NCBI RefSeq assembly: GCF_028473605.1
Contig: NZ_CP097267.1
Span: 399,501 to 463,500 of the forward strand
Length of the DNA stretch: 64,000 nucleotides
Reading direction: 5' to 3'
Source of the DNA: Acidovorax sp. NCPPB 3576
GTDB lineage: Bacteria > Pseudomonadota > Gammaproteobacteria > Burkholderiales > Burkholderiaceae_C
The position numbers and the translations under genes are program-made. The notes under the pieces are model-generated. The model saw nothing but the letters and a program-made list of their open reading frames with translations, did not search any database and was not told the origin of the DNA. Shown piece after piece: positions 54,602 to 63,772 of this stretch (its first letter is position 1; every line of letters starts with the position of its first letter).

Positions 54602-54961
54602 ATGAATGCGCTGCGCACGCCCTTCCTCACCGCCCGCTGGCTGCTGGCGTGGTTCGCGCTAGCGCTGGGCGTGGCCGCGGTGTCGCCCCTGGTGCACCCG
54701 CAGTCGCTGATGGTGGTGTGCAGCGCCGCGGGCGTGTTCCAGCTCGTGGCGCAGGACGATGGCGCCCCGCCCGATGGCGGTGGGCTGCACACGCTCGACT
54801 GCGCGCTGTGCCTGCCGGGCGGTGCGCCACCACCGGCACCGCCGATGCGTGTGGCACCGCCGCAGCCGCTGGCCCACGCCGTTCAGCCCGTGGCGGCCGC
54901 GCGCATCGCCGCCCTGGTGGGCGCGCCGCTGCCCGCACGTGGGCCGCCGTTCGTTTCGTGA
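54602..54961 (+). CDS. DUF2946 family protein
   Basis: 119 residues. An N-terminal membrane helix (WLLAWFALALGVAAVSPLV) is followed by VVCSAAGVFQLVAQ and LDCALCLPGG, the Cys-bearing motifs of DUF2946, and a Pro/Ala-rich tail. These proteins are commonly encoded just before TonB-dependent receptors or copper genes, and the Cys pair suggests metal binding in the periplasm. Here the TonB receptor starts 138 bp downstream. Function unproven. Confidence 0.82.
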   Translation: MNALRTPFLTARWLLAWFALALGVAAVSPLVHPQSLMVVCSAAGVFQLVAQDDGAPPDGGGLHTLDCALCLPGGAPPPAPPMRVAPPQPLAHAVQPVAAARIAALVGAPLPARGPPFVS

Positions 54962-54974
54962 TGCCTTGAATCGT

Positions 54975-55007
54975 GCGCCGCACCCCGGGCTGGGCCCGGG
55001 GCGGCGC
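54975..55007. other. GC-rich hairpin in the DUF2946-TonB receptor gap
   Basis: CCCCGGGC/GCCCGGGG 8-bp stem extended by GCGCCG/CGGCGC with a small bulge. No U-tract. It may reduce read-through or control translation of the receptor gene. Confidence 0.4.
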
Positions 55008-55099
55008 GTGGGCGAGCGCCTGGGCGCAGCCCTTCGGTTTTCTTTGCCCTCGCCCTGCATCGCCGCGCACCGGCCGATGCGGGAGAGGGCCCACGGACG

Positions 55100-57169
55100 A
55101 TGGCCATGAAACGACTTTCCTTTCCCTCGGGCGCTGCGCGCCACACCCTTGCGCTGGCTGCCGCCACGGCCCTCGCGGCCCATGCGCAACCCGCGCCCGG
55201 CACTGCGGCCGAACCCATGGCCGATGCCACCCTCACGCTCGGCACCGTGCAGGTGCAGGCCGCCAGCGCGGGCCCGCTGCCCGTGCGCAACGTGTTCAGT
55301 TCGGTCGATATCCTGGGTGCCAGCGTGCTGCAGGACCAGCATGTGGACCACGCCTGGGAGTTGCTCGCGCGCGCGCCGGGCGTGCAGGTCACGCCGTTCC
55401 GCCAGGGCACCGATGCCGGGCGCTTTTCGATGCGCGGCTTCAACGGCGAAGGCCGCGTGAACGCCGTCAAGCTGCTGATCGACGGCATTCCCTCCAACGA
55501 CAACGCGGGCGGCATGCCCTACCTCGATGCGGTCTTCCCCATCGACATCGAGGCCATCGAGGTGGTGCGCGGCACCAACGACCCGCGCTATGGCCTGCAC
55601 AACATCGCAGGCAACGCCAACGTGGTCACGCGCTCGGGCGGCAACGGGGGCCGCGCCATCGCCACGGTCGGCAGCTTCGGCACGCGCGAGGTGCAGGTGG
55701 CCAAGGGCATCGAGAGTGGCAACTGGAGCCAGAACTACACGCTGGCCTGGCGCGACTCGGACGGCTACCGGGCGCACGCCGAAGGCACGCAGCGCGCGCT
55801 GTCGGGCAAATGGTTCTACACCAGCGACGACGGGCGCTGGCGCACGGGCCTGACCGCGCGCCACTACCGCAACCGCGCGCTCGAATCGGGCTACCTCACG
55901 CGCGAGCAGGCCGAGGCCGCGCCGCGCTCGTCCCCCGCCTACGCCAGCGCCGATCGCAGCGAGCGCGAGACCGGCCAGCTCGCCCTGCACATCGACGGCG
56001 AACTGGCCGACCGCCTCTCCTGGTCCGCCAAGGCCTATGGCAACCACTATGAGAACCAGCGCTGGGTGCGCTTTTCGCAGGCCGGCGTGCAGCAGGAGCG
56101 AGACAACGACGAGACGCACCGGGGCGCCCTGACGTCGCTCACCTGGCGCCCGCGGGTGGACTGGGCGCACGAGTTCACGCTCGAAAGCGGTGTCGATGCC
56201 CAGTGGCAGAGCAACGCCGCGCAGCGCTACCGCACCATCGAGCGCGTGCGGACCTCGCCGTTTCGTGACTGGAACTTCGACCTGGACACGCGCGGCGCTT
56301 ACGTGCAGGCCGTGGTGCGGCCCGTGGCGGCGCTGAAGATCGTGCCCGCGCTGCGCGTGGACCGCATCGGCGGGCATTTCTCCGACGGGCTCGCGGGCAC
56401 CAACGCACCGGTGCACGACTACGGCACCATCCGCCAGCCCAAGCTCAGCGTGGCCTACGCGCTCACGCCGGACACCAGCGTGTACGGCAACTGGGGCCGC
56501 ACCTTCCAGATCGGCACGGGCATCGATGCCTATCGCACGCAGTCGCGCAACCTCGATCCATCCATCAACGATGGCTGGGAGGTGGGCGCCAAGTTCCGTC
56601 CGCTGCCCTGGCTGGAGGCGCGCGCGGCGCTGTGGCGCCAGCGCGCATCGGGCGAGGTGGCGCGCGTGCTGGGTGTCGATGGCCTGCCCGATCCCGGTGG
56701 CCTGGGCAACGTGGGCCGCACGCTGCGCAAGGGCTACGACCTGCAGCTCAACGCGCAACTGCACGCCCGCTGGACCGGCTGGCTGGCCTATTCGCACCAG
56801 GTGGCGCGCATCACCACGCCCGACCCGAGCGCGCCGGCCACGGCGGACCGCGAGGTCGAGAACGTGCCGCACCACTTGGCCACGGCTGGCGTCACCTACC
56901 GCGCCACCGAGCAATGGGAACTGAGCGCCTCGGCCAGCGCGCAGGGCGACTACTTTCTGGACCGCACCAACACGCAGGGCCGCGCCGGTCGCTATGCGCT
57001 GTTGAACCTCGGCGCCACCTGGCACCTCACGCCCGAAATGGATGTGTCGGTGCAGGTGAAGAACGCCACCAACCGCCGCTACGTCTATGCGTGGTACGAC
57101 AGCGGCTCGTCGGGCTATTCGCCGGGAGATGGCCGCAGCGTGCTGGCCTCGCTCGGCTGGCGGTTCTAG
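55100..57169 (+). CDS. TonB-dependent outer-membrane receptor
   Basis: 689 residues with a signal peptide (LALAAATALAAHA). The plug domain is at about 50-190 (VFSSVDILGAS; ELLARAPGVQVTPFRQGTDAGRFSMRGFNGEGRVNAVKLLIDGIP; VVRGTNDPRYGLHNIAGNANVVTRSG). A 22-strand barrel follows, ending in GDGRSVLASLGWRF with the terminal Phe needed for barrel insertion. It imports a scarce ligand using TonB. The upstream DUF2946 gene suggests a metal chelate, but no siderophore, haem or cobalamin genes are near. A start two codons later is equally likely. Confidence 0.92.
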   Translation: MAMKRLSFPSGAARHTLALAAATALAAHAQPAPGTAAEPMADATLTLGTVQVQAASAGPLPVRNVFSSVDILGASVLQDQHVDHAWELLARAPGVQVTPFRQGTDAGRFSMRGFNGEGRVNAVKLLIDGIPSNDNAGGMPYLDAVFPIDIEAIEVVRGTNDPRYGLHNIAGNANVVTRSGGNGGRAIATVGSFGTREVQVAKGIESGNWSQNYTLAWRDSDGYRAHAEGTQRALSGKWFYTSDDGRWRTGLTARHYRNRALESGYLTREQAEAAPRSSPAYASADRSERETGQLALHIDGELADRLSWSAKAYGNHYENQRWVRFSQAGVQQERDNDETHRGALTSLTWRPRVDWAHEFTLESGVDAQWQSNAAQRYRTIERVRTSPFRDWNFDLDTRGAYVQAVVRPVAALKIVPALRVDRIGGHFSDGLAGTNAPVHDYGTIRQPKLSVAYALTPDTSVYGNWGRTFQIGTGIDAYRTQSRNLDPSINDGWEVGAKFRPLPWLEARAALWRQRASGEVARVLGVDGLPDPGGLGNVGRTLRKGYDLQLNAQLHARWTGWLAYSHQVARITTPDPSAPATADREVENVPHHLATAGVTYRATEQWELSASASAQGDYFLDRTNTQGRAGRYALLNLGATWHLTPEMDVSVQVKNATNRRYVYAWYDSGSSGYSPGDGRSVLASLGWRF

Positions 57170-57190
57170 GCGCCGGGCCGGCCGCCCAAG

Positions 57191-57217
57191 AAAAACGCCC
57201 CACGGCCGGTGGGGCGT
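57191..57217 (-). terminator. Terminator of the chemotaxis receptor gene
   Basis: 9-bp stem ACGCCCCAC/GTGGGGCGT with a 5-nt loop. On the minus strand it runs into a T-run. It lies between the convergent receptor genes. Confidence 0.7.
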
Positions 57218-57251
57218 GGGGCGGCGTTCGGTGGCGCAGGGGGCAGCGGCG

Positions 57252-59057
57252 TCAGAAGGTTTCCCAGTCGTCCGCGCCTGTGCCGGTGCTCGCCATCGCA
57301 GGCTGCCTGGCGGCTTTGGCTGGCGTGGCGGCAGGCATGGCCGACGGCGCCTTGGCGGGTGATGCCTGCAGTTTCCGCGCAGGGGCGGGCATGGCGCGCG
57401 GGGCCTTGGTGGCCGGAGCATGCGCCGAGGCCAGCGAGGCGGGCGCCGGCGCGGTTCGGCTTTGCGCCTGCGCGCGGCGGATGACGGCGCTGGAGGCCGA
57501 TTCTTCGAGCCGGAAGACGCTCACGATCTCCACCAGGCGGGTGGCCTGGTGGTTCAGGCTGTCGGCAGCCGCGGCGGATTCTTCCACCAGCGCTGCGTTC
57601 TGCTGCGTCACCTGGTCGAGCTGGTTCACCGCATCGCTCACCTGCGAAATGCCTTGCTCCTGCTCGTGCGTGGCGGCACCGATCTCGCCGATCAGGTCGG
57701 CCACGCGGCGGGCCTGCTCGACGATCTCGTTCATGGTGTTGCCGGCCTCGCTCACCAGCGCCGAGCCCTGCTCCACCGTCTGCACGCTCTGGCCGATCAG
57801 GGCCTTGATCTCCTTGGCCGCATCGGCGGAGCGGCCCGCCAGGCTGCGCACCTCGCTGGCCACCACGGCAAAGCCGCGGCCCTGTTCGCCGGCACGGGCG
57901 GCTTCGACCGCGGCGTTCAGCGCCAGGATGTTGGTCTGGAACGCGATGGAGTCGATCACGCCGATGATGTCGCTGATGCGGCGCGAACTGGCGGTAATGT
58001 CTTCCATCGTGCGAACCACGTTGCCCACCACTTCGCCGCCCTTGGTGGCCGTGGCGCTGGCCGAGGTCGCCAGCTGCGAGGCGGTGCGCACGGTGTCGGC
58101 GTTCTGCTTGACCGTGGAGGCCATCTCTTCCATCGATGCGGCCGTCTGCTGCAGGTTGGAGGCCTGCTCTTCGGTGCGCTGGCTCAGGTCGGCGTTGCCC
58201 GTGGCGATCTGCCCGGCGCCGGTCGCGATGGATTCGCTGCTCTCGCGCACCTGGCTCACGATGCCGCTCAGGCTGGTGCGCATGGCGTTCATGGCCGCCA
58301 GCACGCTGTGGGTGTCGCCCTGGCGCAACTGCACGCCGACCGCCAGGTTGCCGTTGGCCACCTGTTGCGCCACCTCGGAGGCATAGGCCGGCTCGCCACC
58401 CAGTTGCCCCTTGATCTGCCGGGTGATGGCCCAGGCCACCATGGCGCCCGCGGCGGCGGCGAGCGCAGCCAGCGCCAGCATCAGCGTGCCGGCGGCTGCT
58501 GCCGACTTCTCGGACTCGTCGGCCGTGCGCACGGTGGCGCCCTTCTGGTAGTCGATCAGGTCGTCCAGTGCCTTGAAATAGGCAGCTTGCACCGGGCGCA
58601 CCGGGCCAAGTAGCTGCTCGCGTGCCTGATCGTTCTGGTTGGCCAGGCCCATGTCCACGGCCTTGTTCAAGGCTTCCACATAGGCCGGCCGCGCTTGTCC
58701 GATCTGGGCGATCAAGGCTTTTGCCTCGGGGCTGGTCATTTGCTGGCTCAGGTGGCTGAGCAATTCGGCATTGCGTGCCTGGGCCTTGTCGATGCGGCGT
58801 TTTTCATCGGTCATCTGTGGAATGTCTTCCAGCAGCGCGATGTTGCGCGCTGCCCGGGCCACGGTGTTGATGCCATCCTTCATCTCTTGAAGCACCAGCA
58901 GATTGGCGATGCGCTCATGCGACAGCAGCTTGATGTTGCCGCCGACATGATCGAGCTGGAACCGTCCGAAGGCGGCCACCAGGAAACCGATGGCGATGAC
59001 GAGCGCGAAACCCGAGCCCAGCAAGGTGCCCAGTTTCATGCGTTGGAAGTAGTTCAT
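57252..59057 (-). CDS. Methyl-accepting chemotaxis protein with CheR-tether pentapeptide
   Basis: 601 residues from MNYFQRMK. Helix 1 (about 10-30) is followed by a four-helix-bundle sensor (about 35-185) and helix 2 (about 188-210). A HAMP region comes next, then the signalling domain with the hairpin tip [34 protein letters not shown], which is intact. A 100-residue Pro/Ala/Lys linker ends in DDWETF, matching the xWxxF tether that binds CheR and CheB. It is therefore a Tar-like, high-abundance receptor. The ligand domain is of the 4HB_MCP type; attractant unknown. Confidence 0.93.
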   Translation of the reverse strand: MNYFQRMKLGTLLGSGFALVIAIGFLVAAFGRFQLDHVGGNIKLLSHERIANLLVLQEMKDGINTVARAARNIALLEDIPQMTDEKRRIDKAQARNAELLSHLSQQMTSPEAKALIAQIGQARPAYVEALNKAVDMGLANQNDQAREQLLGPVRPVQAAYFKALDDLIDYQKGATVRTADESEKSAAAAGTLMLALAALAAAAGAMVAWAITRQIKGQLGGEPAYASEVAQQVANGNLAVGVQLRQGDTHSVLAAMNAMRTSLSGIVSQVRESSESIATGAGQIATGNADLSQRTEEQASNLQQTAASMEEMASTVKQNADTVRTASQLATSASATATKGGEVVGNVVRTMEDITASSRRISDIIGVIDSIAFQTNILALNAAVEAARAGEQGRGFAVVASEVRSLAGRSADAAKEIKALIGQSVQTVEQGSALVSEAGNTMNEIVEQARRVADLIGEIGAATHEQEQGISQVSDAVNQLDQVTQQNAALVEESAAAADSLNHQATRLVEIVSVFRLEESASSAVIRRAQAQSRTAPAPASLASAHAPATKAPRAMPAPARKLQASPAKAPSAMPAATPAKAARQPAMASTGTGADDWETF

Positions 59058-59295
59058 GGGAAGCCGCCTTTTTGCTTGAGTCGAATGCCGATTTAGCCGG
59101 TGCAATGGGTGTGTGTCAATGTGTAATTTTTATTTGACTTATGTAATCAATTCGTAGGACATCCACTCGCCTGCCGGTGCGCCGATGGCGAGGGGTCTGC
59201 TGGATGCGCTGGTCGGGCGGCGACAATCCGAACTTTGGTTCGTGCCCTGCGCTGCCCACGCTTTTCCCGCGCCATTTCCTCACCGCAACCGGCCC

Positions 59296-60624
59296 ATGAC
59301 CGCTTCCCGTCCCAATCTGATCTTCATCCTTGCCGACGACCTGGGCTATGCCGACCTGGGCTGCACCGGCGCGCGCGACGCCTACAGCGTGCCCGTGGAT
59401 GTCTCGCCGCGACTGGACGCACTGGCGGCCGGGGGCCTGCGCTGCACGCGGGGCTATTCCAATTCGGCCGTGTGTTCGCCCACGCGGTTCGCGCTGGCCA
59501 CGGGGCGCTGGCAGTACCGCCTGCGCGGTGCGGCCGAAGAGCCGCTGGCCAGCGTGCACGGCGACAAGGTGCTGGGCCTGCCACCCGGCCACCCCACGCT
59601 GCCTTCGCTGCTGCGCGATGCGGGCTACGCCACCGCCCTGGTGGGCAAATGGCACCTGGGCTACCCGCCGCACTTCGGCCCGCGCATGTCCGGCTACGAC
59701 ACGTTCTACGGCTTCCATGCCGGCGGCTCGGATTACTTCGCGCATTGCGACCCGCGCGGCCGCCCGGACTTCTGGGTCAACGAAACCGAGCACACCGAAG
59801 ACGGCTACCTCACCGACCTGCTCAGCCGCCGTGCGGTGGACTTCGTGCGCGATCAGTCGGCGGACCGCCCCTTTCTGCTCAGCCTGCACTACAGCGCCCC
59901 CCACTGGCCCTGGCTCACGCGGGAGGACCGCGCCGAATCCCGGCGCCTCGCCGGCTTCGGCAAGCATGTCGATGGCGGGAGCCTGGAAACCTACCAGCGC
60001 ATGGTCCACCACATGGACGAGGGCATCGGCTGGGTGCTGGATGCGCTGCAGGAAAAGGGCCTGGCCGAAAACACCCTGATCGTCTTCACCAGCGACAACG
60101 GCGGCGAGCGCTACTCCAACAACTGGCCGTTCGTGGGCCAGAAGATGGACCTGCTGGAGGGCGGCATCCGCGTGCCGCTGCTGGCACGCTGGCCCGCCCG
60201 CATCGACCCGGGCCGCGTGAGCGACACCCCCAGCCTCACCATGGACTGGACTGCCACCTTCCTCGATGCGGCCGGCGTGGCCGCCCACCCCGACTACCCG
60301 CTGGACGGCACCAGCCTGCTGCCGCTGTTCGACGACCCCGCGTGGAACCCGGAGCGCGACCTGTGCTGGCGCATGAAGCACCGCGAGCAGCGCGCGCTGG
60401 TGCGCGGCCGCCACAAGTACCTGCAGGTGGACGGCGTGGAATACCTGTTCGATGTGGTGGCCGACCCGCGCGAACGCGCCAACCTGCGCGACCGCGAGCC
60501 CGCGCGCCTGGCCGAACTGCGTGCCGCGTGGCAGGCGTGGGATGCAGAGCTGCCCGCGATCCCGCCAGAGGCCAAGGTCTCGCTCGTGTTCACCCGCAAC
60601 GAACTGCCGCAGGCCACCTTCTGA
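59296..60624 (+). CDS. Sulfatase family hydrolase
   Basis: 442 residues. FILADDLGYADLGCTG holds the two metal Asp. NSAVCSPTRFALATG holds CxPxR, whose Cys59 is converted to formylglycine. GKWHLGYPP and FTSDNGGER provide Lys, His, Asp and Asn of the active site. No signal peptide is visible, unusual for this family, so it may be cytoplasmic. No sulfatase-maturing enzyme is nearby. It is followed after seven bases by a creatininase-type gene, suggesting joint use of a substrate. Sulfate ester or phosphonate substrate unknown. Confidence 0.92.
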   Translation: MTASRPNLIFILADDLGYADLGCTGARDAYSVPVDVSPRLDALAAGGLRCTRGYSNSAVCSPTRFALATGRWQYRLRGAAEEPLASVHGDKVLGLPPGHPTLPSLLRDAGYATALVGKWHLGYPPHFGPRMSGYDTFYGFHAGGSDYFAHCDPRGRPDFWVNETEHTEDGYLTDLLSRRAVDFVRDQSADRPFLLSLHYSAPHWPWLTREDRAESRRLAGFGKHVDGGSLETYQRMVHHMDEGIGWVLDALQEKGLAENTLIVFTSDNGGERYSNNWPFVGQKMDLLEGGIRVPLLARWPARIDPGRVSDTPSLTMDWTATFLDAAGVAAHPDYPLDGTSLLPLFDDPAWNPERDLCWRMKHREQRALVRGRHKYLQVDGVEYLFDVVADPRERANLRDREPARLAELRAAWQAWDAELPAIPPEAKVSLVFTRNELPQATF

Positions 60625-60631
60625 ACCGCCC

Positions 60632-61486
60632 ATGACTTCCGCCCGCACCACGCCCCCGGCTCCAACTTCCCGCTTCTGGGCCGAATGGTCCGCCCGCGAC
60701 TTCGCGCAGGCGCTGGCCTCGGGCCGGGCGGCGCAAACCGTCGCCGTGCTGCCCGTGGCCGCCATCGAGCAGCACGGACCGCACTTGCCGCTCAGCGTGG
60801 ATGCCGCGCTGCTGCAAGGCGTGATCGATGCCGCGCTGCCGCAATTGCCGGCCGAGGTGCCGGCGCTGTTCCTGCCGCCGCAGAACGTGGGCCTGAGCAC
60901 CGAGCACACGGCCTATGCCGGCACCCTCACGCTCAAGCCCGCCACGCTCATCGCGCTGTGGACCGAGCTGGGCGAATGCGTGGCCCGCGCGGGCGTGAAG
61001 AAGCTGCTGCTGCTCAACGGCCATGGCGGCCAGGTGAGCGTGATGGACATCGTGGCGCGCGAGTTGCGCCAGCACTGCGGCCTGCTGGTGTACAGCGCCA
61101 GCTGGTTCAGCCTGCCGCTGCCCGAAGCCGTGAGCGCGCAGTTCAGCGCCGAGGAACACCGCTTCGGCATCCACGGCGGGGAGATCGAGACATCGATGAT
61201 GCTGCACCTCGCCCCCGGCACCGTGCACATGGCGCATGCGCAGCATTGGCGCTCCACCTCGCAGGACCGGGCGGAGCGCTACGCCCTCCTGGGCAACGGC
61301 AAGAGCGCCAAGATGGGCTGGGCCATGCAGGACTACCACCCGGCCGGCGCGGTCGGCAACGCCGCTGGCGCCACGGCGGAAAAAGGCCAGGCGGTCGTGC
61401 AGGCCGCGGCAGCAGGGTTGGTGCAGTTGCTGGGCGAGTTGCACGCGCTGCCGCTGGACACCGTGGTGGAACGCCCGGGGGGCTAG
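60632..61486 (+). CDS. Creatininase family protein
   Basis: 284 residues. Metal-binding motifs of the creatinine amidohydrolase fold are present: EQHGPHLPLSVDA near residue 47, LLLNGHGGQ near residue 127 and HGGEIETSMML near residue 181. These supply Glu, His, Asp and His for two metals. The family includes creatininase and formamide hydrolases of mycofactocin or riboflavin routes. It starts seven bases after the sulfatase stop and is surely in its operon. The substrate is not readable; a role after sulfate removal is possible. Confidence 0.9.
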   Translation: MTSARTTPPAPTSRFWAEWSARDFAQALASGRAAQTVAVLPVAAIEQHGPHLPLSVDAALLQGVIDAALPQLPAEVPALFLPPQNVGLSTEHTAYAGTLTLKPATLIALWTELGECVARAGVKKLLLLNGHGGQVSVMDIVARELRQHCGLLVYSASWFSLPLPEAVSAQFSAEEHRFGIHGGEIETSMMLHLAPGTVHMAHAQHWRSTSQDRAERYALLGNGKSAKMGWAMQDYHPAGAVGNAAGATAEKGQAVVQAAAAGLVQLLGELHALPLDTVVERPGG

Positions 61487-61499
61487 CGCTTTTCGGCGA

Positions 61500-61892
61500 T
61501 CACGCCAGCGGCAGCGCAATGCCCGATTCCTCGAAGACCTCGCGCACCACGGACAGCCCGTTGAGCGCCGCGGGAAAGCCCGCGTACACCGCCATCTGCA
61601 TCACCACCTCCACGATCTCCTGCGGCTGGCAGCCGACATGCAGCGCCGCATGCACATGCACCCGCAACTGGGGCAGGGCATGGCCCAGCGTGCACAGCGC
61701 CGCGACGGTCGCCAGTTCACGTTCACGCAAGCCCAGCCCTTCCCGCGCATAGATATCGCCGAAGGGAAACTCCAGCAGGTAGCGTGCGAAGTCGGGGAAC
61801 GATTTCGCCAGCCCCTCGACCACCGCCAGGCCTGCAGGGCCGTCCACGGCACCCAGCATGCGCCGGCCGCGTTCGTAGCGTTCGGCGCTCAT
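61500..61892 (-). CDS. Carboxymuconolactone decarboxylase (CMD) family protein
   Basis: 130 residues. The CMD core is ELATVAALCTLGHALPQLRVHVHAALHVGCQPQEIVEVVMQMAVYAGFPAALNGL with His in the HVHAAL helix. It lacks the CxxC pair of the AhpD branch, so it resembles PcaC-like gamma-carboxymuconolactone decarboxylases and related enzymes of unknown substrate. It is divergent from a LysR regulator whose start region contains a perfect dyad, a typical regulator-target pair. Confidence 0.88.
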   Translation of the reverse strand: MSAERYERGRRMLGAVDGPAGLAVVEGLAKSFPDFARYLLEFPFGDIYAREGLGLRERELATVAALCTLGHALPQLRVHVHAALHVGCQPQEIVEVVMQMAVYAGFPAALNGLSVVREVFEESGIALPLA

Positions 61893-62045
61893 TGGGCACC
61901 GCCTTGGCGCCGATGCGGCTGGCGGGGCGGGGTGGGGTGGCCAGTGGCCGGAAGGGGTTGGAGTCGGGTCATGAAAATCCTTGAAGTGGGTGGAATGCGT
62001 TCACTCTAGGGATGGCTTGCAGCGTTGGGAATGACGCGATTCGTG

Positions 62046-62060
62046 ATACCTTTTCGGTAT
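62046..62060. promoter_or_regulatory. Candidate LysR operator overlapping the start codon
   Basis: Perfect dyad ATACC-N5-GGTAT, reaching into the ATG of the plus-strand LysR gene. It is of the same size and layout as the NhaR dyad at 45638. Confidence 0.55.
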
Positions 62061-63018
62061 GCCAAGCCTTCTCGACTCCCGATCCCTGGCGCTCTTTCTT
62101 GCGGTGGCGGACGCGCTCAGCTTCCGGCAAGCGGCCGAAGCCCTGCACCTGTCCCAGCCACCCTTGAGCCGCGCGATCCGCGAGCTGGAGGAACGGCTGG
62201 GAACCCGGCTGTTCGACCGCACCACGAAGGGCGTGGGCCTCACCGATGCCGGCCAACGCTTGCTGCCCTATGCGCGCAGCGTGGGGAAGCTGCTGCGCGA
62301 TGCCGAGGCGGCGGTGGCGTGCCGGGGCGTGCCTCCCGCGCTGCGGCTGGGGCTGACCAGCGCGGTCGAGCCGGCCTGGTTTCGCGGGCTGGCGCAAAGG
62401 CTGCAAGCGGCCCAGCCCGGCACGACCGTCACCACCGTGTCGGACACCTCGCCCAGGCTGGTGCGGCAATTGGGCGTTGGCAAGCTGGATGCGGCCTTCG
62501 TGGCATTGCCGACGCAGGCCCCAGGGCTCGACGTGCTGGAGCTGGACCGGTTGCCCATGGTGGTCGCGATGCCGTCGTCCCATCCTCTGGCCCAGCGCAG
62601 GCAGGTGCGCCTCGGCGATCTGGTGCATGCCCCGGTCTTCTGGTTCGAGCGTGCCCGCCAGCCCGCGTTCTACGACCACTGCCAGCAGGTCTTCGCGCGC
62701 CATGGTTTCGCCCCGCCGAAACTGCGGGAGCCGGCGGACCACCACGTTCTGCTGGCCGAGGTGGCCGGTGGGCGCGGCATGGCGCTGCTGCCCCGGTCGT
62801 TCACCGCGCTGCGGCGGCCTGGCGTGGTGTACCGCGCGCTGGCCGAGGGCGAAGCCCTGGCGGTCGGTATCGGCCTGGCAACGCGGGAGGGCCGGCAGCC
62901 GCTGCGTGAGGTGCTGGTCGCCGCAGCGGGCGTGGTCCCTCAATCGCTTGCCACGCCGCCCCCGGCCCGCGCCAAGGCGCGGCGCGAGGCGCCGGGCGCT
63001 ACCACCCGGCGCCGCTGA
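62059..63018 (+). CDS. LysR-family regulator, divergent from CMD gene
   Basis: 319 residues. HTH about 1-60 (LALFLAVADALSFRQAAEALHLSQPPLSRAIRELEERLG). The effector domain resembles BenM/CatM/CbnR-type regulators of aromatic catabolism (LRLGLTSAVEPAWFRGLAQRLQAAQPG, then DAAFVALPTQAPGLDV and SSHPLAQR). The target is likely the adjacent CMD gene. The C-terminal 30 residues are basic and disordered. No Shine-Dalgarno is evident, and the operator-like dyad overlaps the start. Confidence 0.9.
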   Translation: MPSLLDSRSLALFLAVADALSFRQAAEALHLSQPPLSRAIRELEERLGTRLFDRTTKGVGLTDAGQRLLPYARSVGKLLRDAEAAVACRGVPPALRLGLTSAVEPAWFRGLAQRLQAAQPGTTVTTVSDTSPRLVRQLGVGKLDAAFVALPTQAPGLDVLELDRLPMVVAMPSSHPLAQRRQVRLGDLVHAPVFWFERARQPAFYDHCQQVFARHGFAPPKLREPADHHVLLAEVAGGRGMALLPRSFTALRRPGVVYRALAEGEALAVGIGLATREGRQPLREVLVAAAGVVPQSLATPPPARAKARREAPGATTRRR

Positions 63019-63067
63019 GCGCGGCGCCCAGCGCCGCAAAGCGTGGGCTGGTGGCGGCCCCAGCCGC

Positions 63068-63607
63068 ATGGATCAAAATCCCCGCATGCAAACCCCCACC
63101 GTATCCGACGCCCGCACCTACGCCATCACGATGCACGGCACGCAGAGGTATGGAGCGCACCCTTATTCGCACCACCTGGACGCGGTGGCTGCGGTCCTCG
63201 CGCCCTTTGGTGAAGAGGCTCAGTTGATCGGCTACCTGCACGACGTGGTGGAAGACACCGAGGCCACCGTGGCCGATGTGCGCGCCCGTTTCGGCGATCG
63301 GGTGGCCGATTGCGTGGACCTGCTCACGGACGAGCCCGGCGCGACCCGGAAAGAGCGCAAATCCAGGACCTACGCCAAGCTCGCCCAGGTGACCGGGCCA
63401 TTGGAGCTGGCGCTGTTGGTGAAGGTGGCGGACCGGCTCTGCAACGTGCGCGCGTGCGTGGCCGACGGCAGCCGCGCGCTCTGGACGGTGTACCAGGGCG
63501 AGCACGCCGTTTTCAAGGCATCCGCGTTTCGCCCGGGGCTGTGCGACGCGCTGTGGTCCGAACTGGACGCTCTGCTGGCCGATGGCGCGCTGCCGCAGGG
63601 CGCCTGA
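63068..63607 (+). CDS. HD-domain alarmone-hydrolase-like protein (small SpoT/MESH1 type)
   Basis: 179 residues from the ATG at 63068 (or 173 from 63086). Family motifs are MHGTQRYGAHPYSHHLDAV with metal-binding His, YLHDVVEDTEA with the HD pair, TDEPGATRKERK and VKVADRLCNVR with the final Asp. This is the hydrolase half of RelA/SpoT as found in small alarmone hydrolases. It would split (p)ppGpp or a related nucleotide. No synthetase domain is present. Cytoplasmic, single gene. Confidence 0.85.
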   Translation: MDQNPRMQTPTVSDARTYAITMHGTQRYGAHPYSHHLDAVAAVLAPFGEEAQLIGYLHDVVEDTEATVADVRARFGDRVADCVDLLTDEPGATRKERKSRTYAKLAQVTGPLELALLVKVADRLCNVRACVADGSRALWTVYQGEHAVFKASAFRPGLCDALWSELDALLADGALPQGA

Positions 63608-63634
63608 GTCGGTCGGGTGGTGGCGCCCGGGCGG

Positions 63635-63772
63635 TCAGCCCGCAGCGCGATCGGCCATGCGGTCCAGGGTTTGCATGGCATCGTCCGACAACGCCAGCGT
63701 GGCCGCGGCCAGGTTCTCGCGCAGGTGTGCGACCGAAGACGTGCCCTGAACGCGCGTGCCGCCCGCATCCGG
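63635..63772 (-). pseudogene. Aldo/keto reductase C-terminal remnant
   Basis: About 45 codons ending at the stop 63635-63637 encode GTSSVAHLRENLAAATLALSDD and a final helix, the cofactor-binding C-terminus of an aldo/keto reductase. The frame meets a stop (the histidine phosphatase stop) directly upstream at 63773, so the catalytic barrel is missing. It is probably what was left after a deletion. Confidence 0.72.

Noticed and set aside
54975..55007. Cobalamin or other riboswitch upstream of the TonB receptor
   Set aside because: The hairpin is simple GC pairing, and none of the conserved B12-box sequence is present.
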